A stretch of DNA of 64,000 nucleotides. It comes from Nakamurella antarctica. GTDB taxonomy: Bacteria > Actinomycetota > Actinomycetes > Mycobacteriales > Nakamurellaceae. Shown piece after piece: positions 57,278 through 64,000 of this stretch. The notes beneath the pieces were generated by a model. That model was not told the origin of the DNA and did not search any database. It was given only the letters and a program-made list of their open reading frames with translations. Position numbers and translations under genes: made by a program. The stretch is taken from contig NZ_CP034170.1 of the NCBI RefSeq assembly GCF_003860405.1, positions 1,674,001-1,738,000 of the forward strand. Reading direction: 5' to 3'. Position 1 is the first letter of the stretch. Every line of letters begins with the position of its first letter.

Positions 57278-57847
57278 CTAGGACGCCAGATCCGGCACGG
57301 GCGCAACCATGGCTTGGATTCGTGCGACTGACGTCGGGAGGTCCGCAAACGGCAGCGCGTCGATTGCTGTAGTGACGATCAATTCAAATGACGGCTTGAT
57401 ATGCCCGCCGACGGTGGACCAAACATCTTTGGCGCGATTGTTATCGTGCGGAGCCACCGCGAGTTGAATGCCCGCAGCCACCTGAGCAGGCAAATGCTGT
57501 GCCGGTAGGACCTGATTCAGGATGAAACAGGTCAGCAGATCACCAATCAGCTGGTGCTCATCCTGGACGGTGCCTGCCCACGCCGAGACCAGGTAGTGCA
57601 CCTGCAGCATGGGCAGCTGGGGACGGCGCTCAATTCTTCCATCCGGTCCCGGCCGCTCGATAGCGGGGCGTGGTGGCTGGGGCGATCGACCGATCCCAAA
57701 AAGGAACAGGTTCACCGTGATCCGGTTCAACTGCGCTGACCAGGTCCCCGAGGGGGCATCGAAGGAGACATCTCCCACCGACTCGGACAACGCGAGTTCG
57801 TGTCTGACCAACGCCTCGAGACCGCTGTCGAGGGTGGGAATGATCAT
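57278..57847 (-). CDS. DUF4255 protein, eCIS tail terminator (Afp16-like)
   Basis: The 189-residue protein belongs to the DUF4255/Pvc16 N-terminal family. It begins IIPTLDSGLEALVRHELALS and has VNLFLFGIGRSPQPPRP, then QLPMLQVHYLVSAWAG and DEHQLIGDLLTCFILNQ. In Afp/PVC this protein caps the end of tube and sheath and stops their growth. It is the first gene of the minus-strand operon and lies back to back with the AAA+ ATPase gene. Its separation from the structural block, together with the three repeat proteins, is a notable layout. Confidence 0.92.
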   Translation of the reverse strand: MIIPTLDSGLEALVRHELALSESVGDVSFDAPSGTWSAQLNRITVNLFLFGIGRSPQPPRPAIERPGPDGRIERRPQLPMLQVHYLVSAWAGTVQDEHQLIGDLLTCFILNQVLPAQHLPAQVAAGIQLAVAPHDNNRAKDVWSTVGGHIKPSFELIVTTAIDALPFADLPTSVARIQAMVAPVPDLAS

Positions 57848-58269
57848 TGCGCGCTCTCCAAGTGAACCTCGCGGGGGTCACACAAAATGACCCAAAACGC
57901 GCAAACGCCCCGCGTGCATTCACGATGCATTCCGTATACCGATTTAGTCCAGTCGCATCCGGGCACCCCGGTCCGCAGATCCGTCCATCGAGGCTGCGCA
58001 TTGTCACCCGCAGTCAAGTGCAGCGACTGCCCAACCACCTAAACAGCCGAGCAGCCTTCGCTCTTGAGTGAATGCAGCTTGCGGCGAAAGTGGACGAAGA
58101 GCGAGATGCGCTGCACCAACGAGGCTAAGCGTTGCCTACGGGTGGAAGAGTCTCTCAAAAGAGTGGAACTTTCCCGCGAAAGCGCCGAAGGGCCCTAGGC
58201 GTCCGCTAGGGGCGCAATGATGAGAAATGTTGAAGCGAGTGCCGTCTCAGCGGCCCTAACTCGGAGGAG
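57848..58269. other. Divergent promoter region between DUF4255 and AAA+ ATPase genes
   Basis: This 422-bp gap has no credible gene. It must carry promoters for both the minus-strand repeat-protein operon and the plus-strand ATPase gene. A direct repeat of TGCATTC (57915 and 57926, centre distance 11 bp, one helical turn) is visible and could be a site for an activator, but it is short and may be chance. Confidence 0.5.
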
Positions 58270-60303
58270 ATGATAGTGGAATCTGCGGCTTCACTATCTC
58301 TGCTGTCGATAGATGAGTCGCGCGTGGTGGTGGGGGCGACCTTCAACCTGCGGGGAGCGATCGCTGCGGCCGTCCAAGTCAGAAACGATATGCACTGGCA
58401 ACACCAGGAAATTGCTGAAGCCGCTGTCGGCGTTTTGGCCCACGAGCCCGCAGATGCAGCTGCGTGGCAATTGCCTTCCGGCTGGGCCGAACGGTTCGGC
58501 CTCTGTGCAATCGATATCGCACTGCTCACCACTGCTCTGGCTGCGGAGCTACACCCCACCGTGCACTTACTCACGGGGCTGCTGGCAGGAGATGCGGGCC
58601 CCGGCCGCCCAACGGTTGCACTCGCCTTGGAGCTGGCAGGTATCTCGCCGACCGCGCCCGCAGCAAGAGCGCGCTTGCACAGCCTCGCGCCCCTTCTCCG
58701 ACTCCGGCTCATCGCCCTCGACGGCGCAGATGCTCTACACAGCCGACGGATCCGAGTCCCCTGCCGAGTCGCTAGCCAAGCAATCGGCGATGATCTTCCG
58801 CCCGCATCACTGCTGCCTCTGCTGGTTTCCTTGCCATCGATTCCGTTAGGCAGTGTCGAACTGGTGGCCTCTGCGCTGGAGGAGGGGCAACCTCTTATTT
58901 GGATCCAGGGGCCAGCTGGCTCGGCGGGCGCGTCGATGGCCCTGGCTGCGTGCCAGATGCTTGACGCAGCAGCTCTCGTCGCTGATTTACACCGACACCC
59001 GTCTCTCCTGGAACGCCCCGAAATGGGCGAGAACGGCATGCTTCAGCGTTCTACAAGCCAGGCGGAATCTTTGCAACAAAGCCTGGCAGAGCTAGTGATG
59101 GAGTCTTGTCTTACCGGCTCAATATTGATCATTCACGGCCTTGAGCTGCTCAGTGGTTCTTTGTCCATGCTGGCTGCTACCCCGCTCCCGGTCATCGCGG
59201 TCAGTGCCGAACGCTGGAATCCCCTTTGGGGTATCGACCTGCCCGTATGTGTCCATGCACCCACGCTGTCAGTCGCGGACCGGGAGAATCTGTGGTCGCC
59301 GGTGCTCGATGGCGGCGGCATCTCACGAGACATTTCAGCACTGCGACTGAGTCCAGAAAACATCGGCATCGTGAGCCGGCATGCACGTCTCATGCGCAGA
59401 TTGGCTGCCCGCGCGCACCCTCTGGAAGTCGAAATCCGCACCTCTGCCCGCCAACTAGGACGCGGGCCCAGCAACCAGTTCGCCGATGCTGGCTCGGTGC
59501 GCATGTCGGATTTAGTGCTACCGGAACGGATCGCTGCCGAGGTGCAGCGTTTACTGGACTGGGCGCGATACCGCGACGAGGTTCTGGCGCAGGGACCGCT
59601 TCAAGGAAAAGGCGGGAAAGGCGGCGGGATCTGCGCACTCTTTTCTGGTGGTCCTGGAACAGGGAAAACCCTTGCTGCCCATGCAGTTGCCGATACCTTG
59701 GGCATGGACCTGATACAAGTCGACCTTTCCGGTGTGGTCAGCAAGTACATCGGCGAGACAGAAAAAAACCTCGAGAAAGTTTTCACCGAAGCCGAGTCCC
59801 TGAACGCTGTGCTGTTCTTCGATGAGGCCGATTCGCTTTTCGGAACTCGCTCGAGTGTCAAAGACTCGAACGACCGATACGCCAACCAAGAGGTGGCTTA
59901 CCTGCTTCAGCGTATGGAACAGTTCGACGGGATCACGGTTCTCGCGACCAACCTACGCGGCAACCTCGACCCCGCCTTTGCGCGGCGGCTGCATTTCATC
60001 ATCGCGTTTCCCGACCCCGATGTGCCTACCCGGCAACGGCTCTGGCAGCACCACATCGAAAGCATCGGTCGGTTGGACCAGAAGGATCCGATCACGGTCG
60101 ATAGCCTCGCTGGGGCACTCGAAATTGCTGGCGGGGACATCCGTAATATCGTGCTCTCTGCCGCTTACGCAGCAACTGCTGAAGGTGAAGGCGTTGGCAT
60201 GCGGCACTTGGTGGCGGCAGTACTGCGGGAGTACACGAAACTTGGCCGACGCCCTCCCGGCGGCCCGTGGCAAAGCGGCAGTGTTCATCACTCGAAGGCT
60301 TGA
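58270..60303 (+). CDS. AAA+ ATPase of the eCIS (Afp15-like)
   Basis: The 677-residue protein has an N-terminal, mostly helical region of about 420 residues without clear motifs and a C-terminal AAA+ domain. Walker A is GGPGTGKT (residues 461-468), Walker B is FFDEADSLFG (Asp518, Glu519). The pore-loop KYIGETEKN and the arginine-finger segment LDPAFARRLHFII follow. It resembles the FtsH/Cdc48 class found in every Afp/PVC-type locus, thought to act in particle assembly or recycling. GGAGG lies only two bases before the ATG at 58270, so the GTG at 58276 may be the real start. Transcribed away from the DUF4255 operon. Confidence 0.92.
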   Translation: MIVESAASLSLLSIDESRVVVGATFNLRGAIAAAVQVRNDMHWQHQEIAEAAVGVLAHEPADAAAWQLPSGWAERFGLCAIDIALLTTALAAELHPTVHLLTGLLAGDAGPGRPTVALALELAGISPTAPAARARLHSLAPLLRLRLIALDGADALHSRRIRVPCRVASQAIGDDLPPASLLPLLVSLPSIPLGSVELVASALEEGQPLIWIQGPAGSAGASMALAACQMLDAAALVADLHRHPSLLERPEMGENGMLQRSTSQAESLQQSLAELVMESCLTGSILIIHGLELLSGSLSMLAATPLPVIAVSAERWNPLWGIDLPVCVHAPTLSVADRENLWSPVLDGGGISRDISALRLSPENIGIVSRHARLMRRLAARAHPLEVEIRTSARQLGRGPSNQFADAGSVRMSDLVLPERIAAEVQRLLDWARYRDEVLAQGPLQGKGGKGGGICALFSGGPGTGKTLAAHAVADTLGMDLIQVDLSGVVSKYIGETEKNLEKVFTEAESLNAVLFFDEADSLFGTRSSVKDSNDRYANQEVAYLLQRMEQFDGITVLATNLRGNLDPAFARRLHFIIAFPDPDVPTRQRLWQHHIESIGRLDQKDPITVDSLAGALEIAGGDIRNIVLSAAYAATAEGEGVGMRHLVAAVLREYTKLGRRPPGGPWQSGSVHHSKA

Positions 60304-60348
60304 CGGGCGATCCGGACGTCGGAGTTCGGTGGTGCTGGCGCGCATCTG

Positions 60349-60366
60349 GGTGAAAACGTTCTCACC
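60349..60366. promoter_or_regulatory. 18-bp near-palindrome upstream of the DUF4157 gene
   Basis: GGTGAAAACGTTCTCACC pairs in eight of nine positions around AACGTT. It lies 92 bp before the DUF4157 gene and 45 bp after the ATPase stop. It could be an operator giving the effector-like gene separate control. No similar sequence was noticed at the other eCIS promoters. Confidence 0.35.
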
Positions 60367-60458
60367 ACTGCACTCTTGCAGGTGCTCTACGCGGACAAAT
60401 GCCTCAATTCGTGTAAAAATCAGCCTCAGACTTAACGTCGTCTGACTCTCTTAAAGGA

Positions 60459-63400
60459 ATGGTGCCCGTGGGTAACGAACGTCCTAGTGGGCAACAACTC
60501 TTCGCTGCTGCAGAGCCGCCGGCGCGTGAGACGGCTCTACCTGTCGCAGTGCCACACGCACCTCTCGGGGCAGTGCTGACCGTGGGACATGCTTTGGATC
60601 CTGCCGAAGCTGATGCCGACGCGCGCGCCGATCGGGCGCTCGCCCGGCTCGACGGGGGCGGGTCAGCTCCTGGTGCCGACGCACACCGCCATGGAGCGGG
60701 CTGCGATCACATCCAGCGCAGCGCGCTACCCGGTGGGAGCTCCGCCCACGTCGGCTTCGCTGGAGGCGCTCTCGACAGCGACCTGTCCAGTCGCATCATT
60801 AGTCGTAAAGGCGGGGGTCGCGCACTCGACGGGCCCCTGCGCCAGCGGCTGGAGTCTGGGTTCAATCAAAGTCTGTCCGGCGTTCGCGTTCACACCGATT
60901 CTGCGGCAGCTGCTCTAAGCCGGTCAGTGTCCGCGCGAGCTTTCACCACGGGCAAGGATATTTTCTTCGGTGCCGGCGAGTACTCGCCCGAAACCCCAGC
61001 CGGGGAAAGGGTTTTGGCGCATGAGATAGCACACACCATGCAAAACAGTGACGGGATAGGCAGACTGTTCGGGTCGAAGAAGACCCCCGCGGAGATCGAG
61101 GCAGCCGAAACAAAGAAGAAAGAAAAGGCTGAGCTGAAGGCGGCAGAAAAGGAGCAGACCAAAGCCGCAAAGGCTACCAACAAAAAGGCGAAGGCCAATG
61201 AGCGCGAAGAGGATGAGCGGCTCAAAGGCGAACGGAAACTAGGTAAGGAGTCCCGCGAAGCCACGAAGGACGCGATCACTCTAGAGCAAACTGCAGGCGA
61301 CAAATCCAGTCCAAAAGCCGTGGCACTGTACGCCGAGTTCGACCGCCTTTTAGCAATGGAAAAGGAGGTCGTTACCGATTTCATCAAGCTCGGAATCGAC
61401 CCCGCGCAGGAAGCAAAAATGCTGACAGCCGACGAGTCTGTGAAACAGACCCACGAAGCTGAAATGGCAAAGTACACCGAGGAATGCATCGATAAGGCCT
61501 ACGAGTACGTCTGGTTGAAACAAGCAAATTCTGAGATGCGCGCTCTGAGACCACCTCGAGAGACAGCTGCCGAGCGACTCACTGCCGCTGTCCGGAAGGC
61601 TCGGAACCTCGACAGGGTTGACGATGCAGTCCGCGCCGATACTAAACACGGCCAACTTCTGTCGAAGCGGGTGGAGCGCGTGTATGACGAGTACGTCACC
61701 GAGCTTGCACGCTTGACAGCCGCGAACATTGACGATCCCAATCCCCAACCCGAGGACGTACTCGAGCAGCACGCCGAGATCCTCACCTGGGGCAAAGTTA
61801 CCGACAAGGCCACGCTCAAAAATCGCCCCACGGATGGTGCCATCGTGGAAGCCGCCTTGCGCGATGCCCGCAAGCGGACCAACATCTCTCTCGCACCTGT
61901 GAAGAAGACGGGAAGCGGGCTCGAGACTGCTACCGACATCGTCGATCAAGGACGCAGTATCGCCGGCGGAGTGCTCAACGGAGCAAGCTTGCCTATCCAA
62001 GGGGCGCTGAAGAAGGTCGGCACGCCAAAGGACAAAAAACTCCAGCTCAAGGCCGGATTCACAGCAACGGAGCCAGCACCCCTAGAGGAGAAGATACCGA
62101 TTATCGGTGGGTTGGCCAAAGCGATTAACAGCAGTAAAAAGCGAGTTGATGATGGCCAGGCGCACGACAAAGTGGTGGTGAAGCCTGTCTCCGTCGAGAC
62201 ACAGGCATCTCTCGGCTTTGGTTCTGCCACCAGCATTTTTACCGGACTTATCTCGTCTGTAAGCGGCATTATGAAGATGGCCAAAGCGATCCAGACGGCG
62301 CACGGCGAGCGCACACCCCGCAACATTATGCGGGCGGCAAAGGCGTGTGCGGAGGGCGCCAGCTCGGTCGCAGGGGTCGGTCGATCTTCTGCCGAGCTGG
62401 CGAAAGCTATCAGCCCAGGAATCACAGCTTCGGTAGGAAGCGTCATCCCCGGCTTCAACATCTTCATCACGGTGATGTCAATCGTGAGGAACGCACTGAG
62501 CTTGGCGGACATGTCCATGCGCGTCAACGACACCAGCAATCAACTCTTTGAGGCTCGCTCACGCACCAACGGCACGGGCGTCGACGTCATGATCTACCCA
62601 CTGCAACACGTGGCCTCGGTCTATGCCAAAAAGTTGGAACAAACCGTCTGGGACACTGCCATCAGCATCAGCGAATTTGCCACCAGCGTCGCCACAGTTG
62701 CCAGCGGCGGTGGTTACGGAATACCGGTGGCGGTACAAGCGGGCGTCAAACTCATCGACCTTTTGCACACGGCTGGCCACTTCATTGCCGACCAAGTTAT
62801 TGCCGTCCAAGCGCAGTCGTCGCGGAAGGACGCGATGCTATCGCTCGAAGGCGCGGCAGAAAATCAACTCCGCAAGGACCCATCGATGGCAGTGGACGGG
62901 ATCATCGTCCAAGCAAAGGACAAAAAGGACCCCATCGCTATCAAGTTCCTACTGGGCCACGGCGTCGAAGAGGCGGACATTGCCGCAGGCAAGATCGGCA
63001 AGATCCGGGAAATTGTGTTGGGTGAAATCGGCGAATCCGGCGACCCCCTGACGGCCTACCAGAGCTTCAAGAAAACAGCGGGCGGTGTCCTGACCTCTGC
63101 CAAGGGCGTTGGCGACAAGTGGTCCAAAACGGGGGCGCTCGCTTCCGACCGGAACAGCCTGGAGGGCGGCACTTCTCGTGGTTTTCGCTGGCGGCTGAAG
63201 ATGATGTTCAAAGGGGCGGACAAGTTTGACCGATCGTTGAACAAAACATCGGTGGTAAAAACTGCGAAAGAGGCGGCGGATGGCAAAGGCCAGAGCCAGC
63301 AGCCGACCGCCGAAGAAAATCACGTGCTGCTGACCGTTGGAAAACTTCGGCTCTTCCGTTCAGCAACCGCAGATCAGTTTCAGAATTTTATGGAAATGGT

Positions 63401-63518
63401 AGAGAAGCTCGACGACACCGTCATTACTGACGCGATTGCACTGCCCGAAAACGACGAGGCTCGCGGCGCACTTGAAGCGCTGCTCGTCGACCGCGCGCAA
63501 GCATTGGCGAAGGTCTAA
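60459..63518 (+). CDS. DUF4157 (eCIS-core) protein, probable effector
   Basis: The 1019-residue protein has a Pro/Ala-rich start. Residues of about 125-195 are the DUF4157 domain (RVHTDSAAAALSRSVSARAF, then TTGKDIFFGAGEY and ERVLAHEIAHTMQ) with the metalloprotease-like HEIAH at 188-192. A Lys/Glu-rich coiled coil spans about 205-280, followed by a mostly helical body. Two hydrophobic stretches occur in the second half, including TSIFTGLISSVSGIMKM and ITASVGSVIPGFNIFITVMS, which might insert in membranes. DUF4157 is the domain most linked to eCIS cargo proteins, where it may direct loading. Toxic activity is not identifiable. AAAGGA is close to several possible starts; GTG at 60468 has better spacing. 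Confidence 0.85.
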   Translation: MVPVGNERPSGQQLFAAAEPPARETALPVAVPHAPLGAVLTVGHALDPAEADADARADRALARLDGGGSAPGADAHRHGAGCDHIQRSALPGGSSAHVGFAGGALDSDLSSRIISRKGGGRALDGPLRQRLESGFNQSLSGVRVHTDSAAAALSRSVSARAFTTGKDIFFGAGEYSPETPAGERVLAHEIAHTMQNSDGIGRLFGSKKTPAEIEAAETKKKEKAELKAAEKEQTKAAKATNKKAKANEREEDERLKGERKLGKESREATKDAITLEQTAGDKSSPKAVALYAEFDRLLAMEKEVVTDFIKLGIDPAQEAKMLTADESVKQTHEAEMAKYTEECIDKAYEYVWLKQANSEMRALRPPRETAAERLTAAVRKARNLDRVDDAVRADTKHGQLLSKRVERVYDEYVTELARLTAANIDDPNPQPEDVLEQHAEILTWGKVTDKATLKNRPTDGAIVEAALRDARKRTNISLAPVKKTGSGLETATDIVDQGRSIAGGVLNGASLPIQGALKKVGTPKDKKLQLKAGFTATEPAPLEEKIPIIGGLAKAINSSKKRVDDGQAHDKVVVKPVSVETQASLGFGSATSIFTGLISSVSGIMKMAKAIQTAHGERTPRNIMRAAKACAEGASSVAGVGRSSAELAKAISPGITASVGSVIPGFNIFITVMSIVRNALSLADMSMRVNDTSNQLFEARSRTNGTGVDVMIYPLQHVASVYAKKLEQTVWDTAISISEFATSVATVASGGGYGIPVAVQAGVKLIDLLHTAGHFIADQVIAVQAQSSRKDAMLSLEGAAENQLRKDPSMAVDGIIVQAKDKKDPIAIKFLLGHGVEEADIAAGKIGKIREIVLGEIGESGDPLTAYQSFKKTAGGVLTSAKGVGDKWSKTGALASDRNSLEGGTSRGFRWRLKMMFKGADKFDRSLNKTSVVKTAKEAADGKGQSQQPTAEENHVLLTVGKLRLFRSATADQFQNFMEMVEKLDDTVITDAIALPENDEARGALEALLVDRAQALAKV

Positions 63519-63991
63519 TGCCCGACACCCCCGTGCTGCCTAGCCTTCTGGAGCGCACGGTGGCATCGCTGCAGAACGATGGGCGTCTGGTTAAAACAGA
63601 CTGGGACCTTGAAACCTTCGACGTGCTCGCAACTCGCGACGGTGCCGAGAACGTTCTTGGTGTCGCCAAACCCTCCACCGGTACCGTCGTCTTCTACTAT
63701 GTGTGGCCCAAAGTTATTGCCCACGAGTATGTTTCACTCATGCTGGAATTTGTAGCGCGAGCAAACTGCGATCTGTACACCAGTGCTTTTGAATTTGATC
63801 CAGACAGCGGCATCGTTTCTGTGCGGGCGGGGGCAGAGATCGGCAACGACTCGGTGAATAGAGATGCAGAGTCCGCCTTTCTGATCAACGCGCTCGACGA
63901 GGTCGAACGGGCGGGCGCACTTTACGACTCAGTGGTGCGGGCAGTGGGGTCGGGCAACATGTCTGCTATCCAGGCCGCCAGCAGCATCTAG
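63518..63991 (+). CDS. YbjN/secretion-chaperone-like small protein
   Basis: The complete 157-residue protein overlaps the stop of the DUF4157 gene by one base. It has alternating helices and strands (LLERTVASLQNDGRLVKTD, then VVFYYVWPKVIAHEY and AFEFDPDSGIVSVRAGAEI) that look like the YbjN and type III chaperone fold. It has no signal or membrane segment. Coupled translation with the large eCIS-core protein suggests a chaperone, loading factor or immunity protein for it. This function is inferred from fold resemblance and position; the family assignment is tentative. Confidence 0.6.
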   Translation: MPDTPVLPSLLERTVASLQNDGRLVKTDWDLETFDVLATRDGAENVLGVAKPSTGTVVFYYVWPKVIAHEYVSLMLEFVARANCDLYTSAFEFDPDSGIVSVRAGAEIGNDSVNRDAESAFLINALDEVERAGALYDSVVRAVGSGNMSAIQAASSI

Positions 63992-64000
63992 CTGGACTTT

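Noticed and set aside
26657-63991. The right part as a contractile-tailed prophage
   Set aside because: No capsid, portal, terminase, integrase or lysis genes are seen, while DUF4255, AAA+ and DUF4157 genes mark an eCIS.

Overview
The window is chromosomal DNA of a high-GC Gram-positive bacterium (Actinomycetota). Support for this comes from GC-rich codons, frequent GTG starts, ATGA gene overlaps, a YtrA-type GntR/ABC module, an SseA/SufE-like sulfur pair and a TmsA/TmsB-like pair for 10-methyl branched fatty acids. Genus and species cannot be fixed from the sequence alone. No rRNA, tRNA or CRISPR array was seen.

Left part (1-26.6 kb), mixed chromosomal genes. In order: the end of a YtrA-type GntR regulator with an ABC exporter; a Tn3-family transposase that appears to abut the 5' end of a membrane protein gene; a divergent sugar-acid catabolic cluster (IlvD/Edd dehydratase against SMP-30 lactonase and zinc alcohol dehydrogenase) followed by an M24-fold protein; a MoxR-type AAA ATPase with a VWA partner; an Ig-repeat L,D-transpeptidase lipoprotein; glucose-6-phosphate isomerase; a rhodanese/SufE pair; an inositol monophosphatase-family enzyme; a GNAT acetyltransferase; a TerD protein; TmsB/TmsA-like enzymes; and a septum-formation-type lipoprotein.

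Right part (26.6-64 kb), an extracellular contractile injection system (eCIS) of the Afp/PVC type. The plus-strand block encodes a PAAR-like tip, one sheath, two tube proteins, two small assembly proteins, a 1292-residue disordered protein, a LysM hub adaptor, a VgrG-like spike, a gp25-like baseplate protein, baseplate J, a tail protein I-like protein and a zinc-ribbon protein with a C-terminal membrane anchor. Facing it on the minus strand is a tightly overlapped operon: a DUF4255 (Afp16-like) tail terminator, then three paralogous proteins. Each paralogue has an N-terminal Ig-like domain, one transmembrane helix, and then carboxypeptidase-regulatory-like beta-sandwich repeats. The third is about 3712 residues once one frameshift is corrected. 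To the right are the AAA+ ATPase (Afp15-like), a 1019-residue DUF4157 (eCIS-core) protein with HEIAH and a small YbjN/chaperone-like protein. The membrane-anchored repeat proteins, the disordered protein in the tape-measure region, the zinc-ribbon anchor and the DUF4157/small-protein pair are the least understood parts and the best candidates for new biology.

Quality warning: seven genes (ABC permease, SMP-30, alcohol dehydrogenase, pgi, baseplate J twice, giant repeat protein) carry apparent frameshifts at seven... in fact eight junctions are not claimed: exactly seven junctions in six genes are seen. Every one is the loss of one base at or next to a C or G run, and adding one base restores a full-length protein each time. 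I therefore treat these as likely sequencing or assembly errors and annotate each as one gene.
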